In this document: positions 1 to 6,374 of the stretch, one piece after another
Numbering within the stretch: the first letter of the stretch is position 1
How the letters are laid out: each line of letters starts with the position of its first letter
DNA from: Candidatus Omnitrophota bacterium
GTDB lineage: Bacteria > Omnitrophota > Gorgyraeia > Gygaellales > Profunditerraquicolaceae
Reading direction: 5' to 3'
Assembly: GCA_026387485.1 (NCBI GenBank)
Contig: JAPLLQ010000141.1
Coordinates: 1 to 14,828, forward strand
DNA length: 14,828 nucleotides
Notes under the pieces: model-generated
What the model was told of the DNA's origin: nothing
Databases searched by the model: none
The model's input: only the letters and a program-made list of their open reading frames with translations
Program-made: the position numbers and the translations under genes

Positions 1-883
1 CTTTTAATTCATTGGCTTTAGAGATATCCGATTTTGCCTGGGTAAAAAGCTTTTCAATTTTATCCTTTATGGAAACCGGCAGTTTAGTTAACTGGCTTAA
101 GGATTTCTTGATCTTTTCTATATCCTCTTCACCTATCGGCCCAATAACCTGCGAGCCAAGTTTAAGATAATCCAGTAGTTTATTGATTTCGTTCTCCATT
201 GTCTGGGCCTGCTCAGCAAGCTTAGTAAGGTCTATCTGGATACCGATAATTTTAGCCAACCCACTTAATACTGCTGCCGAAGCTTTAGGATTTTCAATCT
301 GAATCGTATAAAGTGGGATCTCGCCTAAAAGGCAGTAGCCCTTTAAACCTTCTCTTTTGGCTACCCCTAAGAATAAACCGTTCATCCCGCTGATTTGGCC
401 ATCCATTAACATACGGAAATTATACTTCTTAAGGTTATTATTCAATTCAGAGGAAGTTGCTGTAAACCAGACTCCGGGCTCCTGGGTATGGTCAACGGCT
501 TGAGGTATAGAAGCAAAACTAATTACCGTATCTACCTTAAAACTTTTGGCAACCTGGATAATTTTTTTAGAATAACTCTCTGCCCGGGCTAAATCAGGCT
601 GGGCATTACTGATAAAAATCATCAAGTCGCGCTTGGCGGATTTGTTCTTCCAGTAATAAAATTTACTTTCAGGTAATTCGGGAACATTTAATACCCCTTG
701 CTGGACATTACTGGCGGTAAGATAGAAGAAGTCCTCCGGTAGAATCTGGGCAAATTCTTCGGCTTTTAATTGTTCTACCAAATAATTAGCTGCTTTAAAA
801 GCTACTTCCCCCATCCCCGGCCAAGCAACCAAAAGATAGGGGTTCTTAAGCCGCGGCCGTTTAGTAATTTTAATTCCTTCCAT
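1..883 (-). CDS. PAC2-family (proteasome-assembly-chaperone-like) protein, 3' end outside window
   Basis: The open frame starts at ATG 883-881 and stays open to the window edge, giving about 294 residues. The start is set by an AAGGAG ribosome-binding site about 8 bases upstream. The N-terminus reads MEGIKITKRPRLKNPYLLVA and continues WPGMGEVAFKAANYLVEQL, the glycine-rich opening typical of PAC2 proteins. Later segments, including GQISGMNGLFLGVAKREGLK and GYCLLGEIPLYTIQ, fit the PAC2 core, and a helical Lys/Glu-rich C-terminal region follows. PAC2 proteins in bacteria are mostly uncharacterised; the archaeal and eukaryotic relatives help proteasome assembly. It lies 19 bases downstream of the M20 peptidase gene, so the two are probably co-transcribed. 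The family call is from recalled motifs; the specific function is unknown. Confidence 0.8.
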   Translation of the reverse strand, partial: MEGIKITKRPRLKNPYLLVAWPGMGEVAFKAANYLVEQLKAEEFAQILPEDFFYLTASNVQQGVLNVPELPESKFYYWKNKSAKRDLMIFISNAQPDLARAESYSKKIIQVAKSFKVDTVISFASIPQAVDHTQEPGVWFTATSSELNNNLKKYNFRMLMDGQISGMNGLFLGVAKREGLKGYCLLGEIPLYTIQIENPKASAAVLSGLAKIIGIQIDLTKLAEQAQTMENEINKLLDYLKLGSQVIGPIGEEDIEKIKKSLSQLTKLPVSIKDKIEKLFTQAKSDISKANELK

Positions 884-902
884 GGTTTTCAACTCCTTGT
901 AA

Positions 903-1979
903 TTATTGATTAAACTTGTAACTAGTTAAAAATTCCTCTAAAACCAGGGCGCCTTTATATAAATCATTAATTTTTATATATTCATCAGCGGTATGCGCGC
1001 AACCTCCACAGCCAAAACCAGTGGCTATCGCCGGTATATTTTTATGCTGGAAAAAGGTTATTACCGTAGCCCCCTCTGAACCTTTTATCCGGGGCTTAAT
1101 CTTAAATTTCTGCATTGCCTTTTTTAAATGACAGACTAAGGGATGATCCTGGCTGATAGAATACGGTGCCTGTGAGCTTTCAACCTCTACTTTGAATTTT
1201 TTTGCATGCGCTACGGCGATCTTTTTAATCACTTTTAATAGACTCTGGGCATTACTTCCCGGCAGAAATCTAAAATCCAGCTCCAATTCACACCAATCAG
1301 CAACTATATTAACCTTGTCTCCGCCTCTTATTGTGCCTATATTTACCGTCGGATGCCTAAGATACCTATTTTTCTTAAAAGGGAATACGCCTCTTTCAGG
1401 ATAGGCGCCATGGGCTTTCTTACCCTGAATTGTAATCTTAAGATACAATAATCCTTTCTGGGTAATAATGATTTCAAAATCATCGGCATCTAAAACAACT
1501 GCTTCATCCGGTTTAAGTATGCCTTTATTTAAAAGAGGAATCAGGCCTAACCCTGAGCCGCATTCTTCATCGGCAGTCGCTGCAAAGATAAGATTGTAAT
1601 GCAAAATCTTTTTATCTTCAATAACACTATTAATTACCTCTAAAGATACTGCGAGATTCACCTTACAATCAGTAGCTCCTAACCCATAAATCTTATTATT
1701 CTTAATTAACCCTTTAAATGGCGGAATAGTCCAGCTATTTCCGCTAGGGACGGTGTCTAAATGCGGAGTAATTAAAAGATATTTTTTATTCCTACCCTTA
1801 AGTACTGCCAGAATATTCGCCCGTTTTTTCTTGAATTCATAAATCCTTGACTTCAGCCCTAATTGCTTAAGATAATCCCGGACAAACCAGGCAATCTCTT
1901 CTTCATCGCCAGGAGGATTTTCAGAATTTATCCGGATAAGTTTCTGGGTAAGTTTTATGAGGCGGACCTTATCTATCAT
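903..1979 (-). CDS. M20-family metallopeptidase / deacylase (ArgE-DapE-like)
   Basis: 358 residues. The family is di-zinc amidohydrolases that remove acyl groups or cleave peptides. Visible M20 landmarks are TPHLDTVPSG (His73, Asp75), GATDC with bridging Asp104, ATADEECGSG (catalytic Glu138, metal ligand Glu139), Asp164 where many relatives have Glu, KKAHGAYPERG (His190 of the dimerisation domain), and CAHTADEY (His329). The dimerisation domain looks short: after AHGAYPERGV the chain goes almost directly to RHPTVNIGTIRGGDKVN, whereas relatives as I recall them carry a helix of some 25 residues between these points. All metal ligands are kept, so the protein is probably active. Substrate cannot be fixed; an N-acyl amino acid or dipeptide is the family expectation. 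No Shine-Dalgarno is seen. The PAC2 gene follows 19 bases downstream. Confidence 0.88.
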   Translation of the reverse strand: MIDKVRLIKLTQKLIRINSENPPGDEEEIAWFVRDYLKQLGLKSRIYEFKKKRANILAVLKGRNKKYLLITPHLDTVPSGNSWTIPPFKGLIKNNKIYGLGATDCKVNLAVSLEVINSVIEDKKILHYNLIFAATADEECGSGLGLIPLLNKGILKPDEAVVLDADDFEIIITQKGLLYLKITIQGKKAHGAYPERGVFPFKKNRYLRHPTVNIGTIRGGDKVNIVADWCELELDFRFLPGSNAQSLLKVIKKIAVAHAKKFKVEVESSQAPYSISQDHPLVCHLKKAMQKFKIKPRIKGSEGATVITFFQHKNIPAIATGFGCGGCAHTADEYIKINDLYKGALVLEEFLTSYKFNQ

Positions 1980-1987
1980 TATTTGTA

Positions 1988-1993
1988 ATTATA
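1988..1993 (-). promoter_or_regulatory. Candidate -10 box of the M20 gene, possibly leaderless
   Basis: A perfect TATAAT on the minus strand lies only 8 bases before the ATG at 1979. No Shine-Dalgarno sequence lies between them, and no good -35 is visible. A transcript starting 6-8 bases after this box would have almost no leader. Weak on its own. Confidence 0.35.
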
Positions 1994-2025
1994 GCAGAAT
2001 TAGATTAAAAATCCACTCTATAAAG

Positions 2026-2065
2026 AATAACCGGATTACTCTCTACTTCAGGTAATCCGGTTATT
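2026..2065 (-). terminator. 14-bp perfect inverted repeat downstream of the first exported-protein copy
   Basis: Arms AATAACCGGATTAC (2026-2039) and GTAATCCGGTTATT (2052-2065) are exactly complementary across a 12-base loop. The repeat lies between the stop codon of the gene ending at 2143 and the next gene, so it probably ends or protects that transcript. Only a weak U-rich stretch (TTATTCTTTAT on the minus strand) follows, so it is not a textbook intrinsic terminator. A related hairpin sits at 2864-2901 after the second copy. Confidence 0.55.
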
Positions 2066-2122
2066 GGAAATACTAAAACTTAAAAGTTACTTAATCTTTT
2101 TCGATTTTTAACTTAAAACTCT
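2051..2122. repeat. 72-bp direct repeat, copy A (3' flank of first exported-protein gene)
   Basis: This stretch matches 2888-2959 along its full length without gaps and with only a few substitutions (for example C/T at the end of the CTTTTT run). It begins within the right arm of the hairpin and runs toward the 3' end of the gene. It marks the downstream edge of the tandem duplication. Confidence 0.9.
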
Positions 2123-2127
2123 ACCCC

Positions 2128-2200
2128 ATAAGAGGTATCGGATTATCTATGCCCATACCTTCCTTCCATAGGAGGCATAGGATTATCTATACCTGTACCT
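2128..2200. repeat. Two 33-bp tandem units, 40-bp period, at the 3' end of the first exported-protein gene
   Basis: Units at 2128-2160 and 2168-2200 share the core GGATTATCTAT. Because 40 is not a multiple of three, the second unit in transcription order is read in a different frame. In the annotated frame the protein ends MPPMEGRYGHR and stops at 2143. In the shifted frame the second unit reads GMGIDNPIPLMG then stop, a near copy of GTGIDNPMPPM encoded by the first unit. The duplication therefore changed the C-terminus. Confidence 0.75.
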
Positions 2201-2778
2201 CTTGGGTCTATAGTCCGGACTTCCCCAGTCCTAGTATTAGCCCACAAAGTGCCCGGAGCACTATTCACCGTACCAGTGAGTTTTGTCCATTCCCCGTTAA
2301 AACTTATACCTGTAAATATCCCAGGCGTAGAAATTCTCTCTTGTTTATCAAAGACCCGTTGCGCGTATACAGTATCTCCGAGCCCGTAAAAAACAGTACT
2401 TCCATCAGGGGAAACATCCCATATACTTTGAGTATTATTACCCTCTGGCAAAAAAACGACTAAGACAATTTTACCAGTTATTTTATCCCTCAGCTCTCCA
2501 TACATTTTTCCATTTATATAATATTGAAGCCTCGATTCATAATTAGCGGTTCTCCATGGCGTAGGGACAAGAGGATCAGGCTTGTAGTTACTAACCTTAT
2601 AGTTTGTTCCTGGATTAGAAATTGGTGGTTTATAGTTACTACCTGTATTTGGCTTATAGTTACTATCTGACCCACCTACGTTCATTTCCTGGGTTCGGTT
2701 TATGTCTGCCTTGGAGATTAATACACCTGTGACTCCTACCAAAATTAGCACAAGGAGTAAAATTAGTGCGTTTTTCAT
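2143..2778 (-). CDS. Small exported protein with NYKP repeats (tandem paralog 1), unknown function
   Basis: I do not recognise the family. I chose ATG 2778-2776 (211 residues, MKNALILLLV...) over an upstream ATG at 2811 because AAGGAG ends 7 bases before it and the paralog starts at the same residue. Residues 1-24 form a signal peptide or signal anchor. Residues 39-67 hold four NYK repeats (SNYKP, SNYKP, TNYKV, SNYKP). The core from about 79 on includes GELRDKITGKIVLVV and IWDVSPDGSTVFYG, which resembles beta-propeller blade sequence. The C-terminus is shaped by a 40-bp tandem duplication. It has its own sigma70-like promoter and 3' hairpin. The next gene upstream is a close paralog, highly similar at base level through the core. 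Probably envelope or surface located; no enzymatic motif is visible. Confidence 0.75.
   Translation of the reverse strand: MKNALILLLVLILVGVTGVLISKADINRTQEMNVGGSDSNYKPNTGSNYKPPISNPGTNYKVSNYKPDPLVPTPWRTANYESRLQYYINGKMYGELRDKITGKIVLVVFLPEGNNTQSIWDVSPDGSTVFYGLGDTVYAQRVFDKQERISTPGIFTGISFNGEWTKLTGTVNSAPGTLWANTRTGEVRTIDPRGTGIDNPMPPMEGRYGHR
2578..2664 (-). repeat. NYKP-coding short repeats
   Basis: This segment codes for residues 39-67 of the first paralog. On the plus strand the motif TATAGTTACT and close variants recur about four times at uneven spacing. They encode S/T-N-Y-K-P/V units. The second paralog has no such units in the same place. Confidence 0.8.
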
Positions 2779-2824
2779 TTGTTTTCTCCTTCTTTTATAA
2801 CTCAATAACAAACTTAATTAATAA

Positions 2825-2854
2825 AGTATGCTATAAATATGGGCCTTTGTCAAG
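2825..2854 (-). promoter_or_regulatory. Sigma70-type promoter of exported-protein paralog 1
   Basis: On the minus strand a perfect TTGACA (-35, 2849-2854) is followed after 18 bases by CATACT (-10, 2825-2830), 46 bases before the ATG. The same elements with the same spacing occur before paralog 2. Confidence 0.75.
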
Positions 2855-2863
2855 GCATTAGGG

Positions 2864-2901
2864 ATAACCAGATTACCTAAAGTAGAGGGTAATCCGGTTA
2901 T
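2864..2901 (-). terminator. Hairpin downstream of exported-protein paralog 2
   Basis: Arms 2864-2877 (ATAACCAGATTACC) and 2888-2901 (GGTAATCCGGTTAT) pair over 14 positions with one exception. That exception is an A-C mismatch in plus-strand RNA but a G-U pair in minus-strand RNA, so it stays folded in the direction the genes are read. No U tract follows. It lies just upstream of the paralog 1 promoter. Confidence 0.5.
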
Positions 2902-2959
2902 TGGAAATACTAAAACTTAAAAGTTACTTAATCTTTTTTGATTTTTAACCTAAGACTCT
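2888..2959. repeat. 72-bp direct repeat, copy B
   Basis: Gap-free partner of 2051-2122, placed at the same position relative to the second paralog. Together they show that the 3' flank was duplicated along with the gene. Confidence 0.9.
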
Positions 2960-2995
2960 TCTCTAGGGTTAGTGTTGTCAGCTCCCGGTGAACTG

Positions 2996-3047
2996 GAATA
3001 GAATAAGGCATTGGTCCATTTACGCCTATTTCCCGGATTCGGCTGAG
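2996..3047 (-). repeat. Displaced, diverged fragment of an exported-protein 5' region
   Basis: About 50 bases here align with 3423-3474, the part of paralog 2 that encodes NRTQEMGVDSPRPG, at roughly three-quarters identity by eye. In the matching minus frame this stretch reads SRIREIGVNGPMPYSIP. It lies after the paralog 2 stop codon, with no start codon or ribosome-binding site of its own. It looks like the scar of a rearrangement or a degraded third copy. Confidence 0.5.
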
Positions 3048-3117
3048 GTATAGGATTATCTGTGACCCATCCACACCTGTGCCTGGATTCTTCATAATGG
3101 GAGGCCTATGGGAATCC

Positions 3118-3549
3118 CTAGTTAATGGGGGGTATATGCCGGACTTCTCCAGTGCTCCCGTCAGGGGAAACATCCCATATACTTTGAGTATTATTACCCT
3201 CTGGCAAAGGAACGACTAAGACAATTTTACCAGTTATTTTATCCCTCAGCTCTCCAAACAAGTATCCATCTAGATATGCGAGCCTCGATTCATAATTAGG
3301 ATTTGAATTAGCAGTTTTCCATTCCGTAGGGTAAAGATCAGGTTTAGGCCCTGGCACTGGATCAGGATAAGGTATTGGCCCAGGTATACAATTAGGAGGT
3401 CTACAATCAGGCACTGGTATTGGATCAGGACCAGGCCTTGGACTATCTACGCCCATTTCCTGGGTTCGGTTCATGTCTGCCTCGGAGACTAATACACCTG
3501 TAGCTCCTACCAAAATTAGCATAAGGAGTAAAATTAATGCGTTTTTCAT
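3118..3549 (-). CDS. Small exported protein with proline-rich linker (tandem paralog 2, internally deleted)
   Basis: 143 residues, start ATG 3549-3547 with GGGAGG just upstream. The family is unrecognised. The N-terminus, MKNALILLLMLILVGATGVL, is almost the same as in paralog 1 and should act as a signal peptide or anchor. Residues 36-74 are a Pro-x-Pro linker with two Cys (49 and 54), in place of the NYKP repeats. The core GELRDKITGKIVLVV...IWDVSPDGST matches paralog 1, but then jumps straight to GEVR. Relative to paralog 1, exactly 168 bp (56 codons) are missing, between CAGT tetranucleotides. The tail ends at HIPPIN with a TAG. Reading on in frame past a further stop gives VTDNPIPQPNPGNR, a likely remnant of the older C-terminus. 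It may be a functional short form or an early pseudogene. Confidence 0.6.
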   Translation of the reverse strand: MKNALILLLMLILVGATGVLVSEADMNRTQEMGVDSPRPGPDPIPVPDCRPPNCIPGPIPYPDPVPGPKPDLYPTEWKTANSNPNYESRLAYLDGYLFGELRDKITGKIVLVVPLPEGNNTQSIWDVSPDGSTGEVRHIPPIN

Positions 3550-3594
3550 TTATTACCTCCCTCTTTATAATTAAATAATAGATTTAACTAATAA

Positions 3595-3624
3595 AGTATG
3601 CTATAGATATGGGCTTTTGTCAAG
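3595..3624 (-). promoter_or_regulatory. Sigma70-type promoter of exported-protein paralog 2
   Basis: TTGACA (3619-3624) and CATACT (3595-3600) with an 18-base spacer, matching the paralog 1 promoter almost base for base. A palindromic operator-like site lies 17 bases upstream of the -35. Confidence 0.75.
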
Positions 3625-3641
3625 GCTCAAGACTAAATTTT

Positions 3642-3655
3642 TGAAAGCGCTTTCT
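3642..3655. promoter_or_regulatory. LacI/CcpA-type operator-like palindrome
   Basis: TGAAAGCGCTTTCT contains the perfect 12-bp palindrome GAAAGCGCTTTC with a central CG. It fits the cre consensus TGWAARCGYTWNCW bound by LacI-family regulators such as CcpA. It sits upstream of the paralog 2 promoter and downstream of the glycosylase gene's stop. An upstream position fits activation better than repression. No regulator gene is present here, and one site alone is weak evidence. Confidence 0.4.
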
Positions 3656-3724
3656 ATGCTGTAGAATTTACAGTCTCTATAACACTGGCTAATCTAATTA
3701 TTGACAACTGGATTAAATTACAGC

Positions 3725-4417
3725 TTACCTATAGAATCTTTTATTACCCAAGGGGCAGACTTGACATCGCGGTTTGGACTTAAGACAGAAATCTTTAGCT
3801 AGCCTCACTAATAGGGCATGGTATTCGTTGAATAATTTTACCTCTTTTTTAAGATTCTGGCTAAATAAATTTTGCGTTTCCTCATAGCTGGCTTCTTCTT
3901 TTAGTAAACCGTGCCGGGAGAATATCCTTTTAGTGTAGGCGTCAATTACAAAAACCGGTTTATCTAAAGCGTATAAAAGGATCGAATCCGCGGTTTCCGG
4001 GCCAATCCCGTTTACCAAAAGAAATTCTTCGCGTAATTTATCTGTTTTAACTAAAGCAAGCTTGTTAATGCTTGCCTGGTAATTCCTGACAAAGAACCTT
4101 AAAAATTCTTTTAAACGTTTAGCCTTAATGTTGTAGTATCCGGAAGGTTTAATTAACCTGGTTAACTTACTAAGTTTAAGTTTATGAAGTTTCCGGGGGG
4201 ATAAAACTTTTTCTTTTTTTAGATTACTGATTGCCTTCTCTGCATTAAGCCAACTGGTATTCTGGGTAAGGATTGCCCCAACTATTACTTCAAATAGACT
4301 ATCTGCCGGCCACCAATATTGCGGCCCAAAGCGGGAATAGAGCTTATTATAGATTAACTTTAATTTATGCCCTATCTCTTGTTCATGAGTCCGGGATGAT
4401 AAGTTAGGCTGGATCAT
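3725..4417 (-). CDS. Endonuclease III-related DNA glycosylase (COG2231 / MagIII-like)
   Basis: 230 residues, HhH-GPD fold. Visible features are VGAILTQNTSWLNAEKAI (helical core), the helix-hairpin-helix VNGIGPETADSILLYA (about 135-150), and VFVIDAYTKRI with the catalytic aspartate Asp159. Where endonuclease III has its Schiff-base lysine (GVGRKTA), this protein has Glu141 (GIGPETA). It should therefore be a monofunctional glycosylase without lyase activity, as known for the MagIII group. Only three of the four Fe-S-type cysteines are present (C211-x6-C218-x2-C221), so a standard 4Fe-4S cluster is doubtful. Expected role: removal of damaged, probably alkylated, bases. Its ATG overlaps the upstream stop by one base (TAATG), so it is translationally coupled and is the last gene of the long operon. 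Confidence 0.85.
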   Translation of the reverse strand: MIQPNLSSRTHEQEIGHKLKLIYNKLYSRFGPQYWWPADSLFEVIVGAILTQNTSWLNAEKAISNLKKEKVLSPRKLHKLKLSKLTRLIKPSGYYNIKAKRLKEFLRFFVRNYQASINKLALVKTDKLREEFLLVNGIGPETADSILLYALDKPVFVIDAYTKRIFSRHGLLKEEASYEETQNLFSQNLKKEVKLFNEYHALLVRLAKDFCLKSKPRCQVCPLGNKRFYR

Positions 4418-6369
4418 TAATCTTTAAGCTTAAGGGGATTATAATTATAATACGCAAAGATAGTATAGGTGGTCCCGGAAACCGAACCAGTAGTCTTACC
4501 TTTAGGAGTAAACCAGCCATGGCCGGTATCCACAAAATCCTGCGTAGCGTAAGGAAGACAACCTTCACCCTGGCCTGAAGGCGAGGAACTAGAAATAATC
4601 ATATTGCCTAACTCAGCCAAATATGCATCGGCTTTCATTCTATAAGACTCGGCTTTCTTCAACATACCTTTTTTGGCATAGAAATCCGCCATTATCTTAA
4701 ACGAAATGACCATCTGGGCTGACCATTCTGAAGAAACTACTCCTCCTCGACTGACGTGTTTTTCAGGCGCAAAATCAAATCCTCTGATTTTGACAGTCTG
4801 GCCCTCTGGCCGGACATAGCACACTTCAACGCTGCAATTCTTTTCCGCAAACTCCATAATCTTCTCCGGATCCATCCCTAACTCTGCTAATTTTTCAGGG
4901 CCTAGGCTGGCTATAGACCAGGCATAAGTATCCGTGGCAATGGTAGAATCGCCTTTACCGCGCTTAACCGGGATATCCGCTTTATCGTAGGTGTGCTTAA
5001 CCAGCCAATTTAATGTCTTATCCGCTGCCTCTTGATATTTATCCTTACCCGTAACCTGATGAAGCATCTTAAAAAATGCATAGGCATCAAGGTTATGTTC
5101 GGTAGCAAACCACTCTACTTGCGGCCCGCCGCGTATTCCGCCATCTGCATCCTGCTTTTGTAAATTCATTATTCCCCGGGCGATCTCTTCCGCGACTCCA
5201 AGATATTCATTATCTTGAGTATTGTGGGTATATTGGGCTATGGCTATACCCAACCAGATATTCGGGCCGCTGTGCACTATAAACTCAGCCGGCTCTCCAT
5301 CATTGGCATAGTAAGCGTTAAAAAACAGGCCGTTTTCGCGTTTGGCTTTTCTGCTAAAAAAATCAAATAATTTATGTACGCGTTCAAAATCCGAAAAATT
5401 AGCGTAGAGCTGAACAACCAACGCCTGATCATAAGTAAAAGCCCAGTTTTTAATATCGCTATCCCCTTCAAAACTCATAATCAGGCCAGTGTGCGGATTC
5501 TGATGCACTTTTAACCAATGGTACATCTTGTCTAAATTAGCCTTCTCTAGCGTAGCTTTCTTTTTATCCAGCTCAATGAGTTTTTCGCTAACGAAGTTTT
5601 TCTTCTGCTGCACACTGGTTAATTGTTCTTGCAAAGCCTTCTTTTCAGTAGACAGCTTAGCAATAAGATTATTCATCTCCTCTGTTTTCTGGGAATACTC
5701 TGCCGAAGCCAGCCCAGACTTCTCTCCCAATCTTGATCTTTCAAGCTGCAATCTATGCATGTTTAGTTCTAAGCGCTGGATTTCAATCTCCAAATCCTCT
5801 CTTTGCCTATTTAATTCTTTAATACTCTGCCTGGTAAAGTTAGATTCGTGTATAACACTAACCAGCTGTTGAACCAAAGCTTTATTACCCTGAGTAAGTT
5901 TTATATTAACCAGGCTGTTTAAAACTAAACCTAAACTTAATAAAAGGATAATGCCCAAACCTGCCGGAATAAGTAATTTTTTAGTCCAGGCATAACGTAT
6001 CAAAGTATTATTTTGCACAGAATTGATCTCTTCATAACCTAAGCCAATCAGGTATTTATTCGGAGAACCAAATACGTCTTTAACCCAAGCCACATGCGCC
6101 CGGGCGCTTATTGGGTTTCTGCGTATAGGTAATTCTATGGCCAGAGAAAGTCTAGCCCTTCCTTCTTTTAAGGCTTTTGCAAGATTTTGATCGAAATTAT
6201 TTACGTAAAGGCAAATTCCGCCCCGGCCTATATTACTGGTGAAACCTTGTATCCAATTTGATAAGAAATGTTTTCCATCAAGGCTCTCAAGGCGAAACTC
6301 CACCGGTAAAACTGTATTTAAACGTATATATTTACGGTGTTCTTGAGCCGGAAAATCTTCACGTTGCAT
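4417..6369 (-). CDS. PilZ domain - transmembrane - coiled coil - alpha/alpha-barrel-like envelope protein
   Basis: 650 residues. Residues 8-115 look like a PilZ c-di-GMP-binding domain: HRKYIRL carries RxxxR (Arg12, Arg16), and SNIGRGGICL corresponds to the N/DxSxxG motif, with Gly48 replacing Ser. One membrane span covers about 131-154, followed by a long Glu/Lys/Leu coiled coil (about 160-285). The rest (about 285-650) is rich in paired helices with aromatic and acidic motifs (NPHTGLIMSFEGD, FTYDQA with Asp314, ATEHNLDAY, TDTYAW), reminiscent of six-hairpin/alpha-alpha-toroid glycan enzymes. I cannot name a glycosidase family. The inferred topology is a cytoplasmic sensor and a periplasmic coiled coil plus toroid. 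The gene starts 5 bases after the stop of the transglutaminase lipoprotein gene and overlaps the next by one base. Confidence 0.75.
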   Translation of the reverse strand: MQREDFPAQEHRKYIRLNTVLPVEFRLESLDGKHFLSNWIQGFTSNIGRGGICLYVNNFDQNLAKALKEGRARLSLAIELPIRRNPISARAHVAWVKDVFGSPNKYLIGLGYEEINSVQNNTLIRYAWTKKLLIPAGLGIILLLSLGLVLNSLVNIKLTQGNKALVQQLVSVIHESNFTRQSIKELNRQREDLEIEIQRLELNMHRLQLERSRLGEKSGLASAEYSQKTEEMNNLIAKLSTEKKALQEQLTSVQQKKNFVSEKLIELDKKKATLEKANLDKMYHWLKVHQNPHTGLIMSFEGDSDIKNWAFTYDQALVVQLYANFSDFERVHKLFDFFSRKAKRENGLFFNAYYANDGEPAEFIVHSGPNIWLGIAIAQYTHNTQDNEYLGVAEEIARGIMNLQKQDADGGIRGGPQVEWFATEHNLDAYAFFKMLHQVTGKDKYQEAADKTLNWLVKHTYDKADIPVKRGKGDSTIATDTYAWSIASLGPEKLAELGMDPEKIMEFAEKNCSVEVCYVRPEGQTVKIRGFDFAPEKHVSRGGVVSSEWSAQMVISFKIMADFYAKKGMLKKAESYRMKADAYLAELGNMIISSSSPSGQGEGCLPYATQDFVDTGHGWFTPKGKTTGSVSGTTYTIFAYYNYNPLKLKD

Positions 6370-6374
6370 ATTTT

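Noticed and set aside
2149..2463. 104-codon plus-strand open frame opposite paralog 1
   Set aside because: The opposite strand has the supported gene with promoter, ribosome-binding site and a paralog; this frame has none of these.
2578..2664. Short recurring units considered as a CRISPR array
   Set aside because: Units are about 10-15 bases, unevenly spaced, imperfect and in frame inside a coding region; they encode NYKP repeats.
2776..2811. Upstream ATG at 2811 as start of paralog 1
   Set aside because: It would add MLLSYKRRRKQ ahead of the signal peptide; the AAGGAG site and the paralog both support the start at 2778.
2928..3173. 81-codon minus-strand open frame between the two exported-protein genes
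   Set aside because: It overlaps the 3' end of paralog 2 in another frame, has no ribosome-binding site, and its content is explained by rearranged pieces of the paralogs.
5528..5872. 114-codon plus-strand open frame
   Set aside because: It is antisense to the coiled-coil part of the PilZ protein; the Ser/Leu/Phe-rich product is what antisense of Lys/Glu-rich coding gives.
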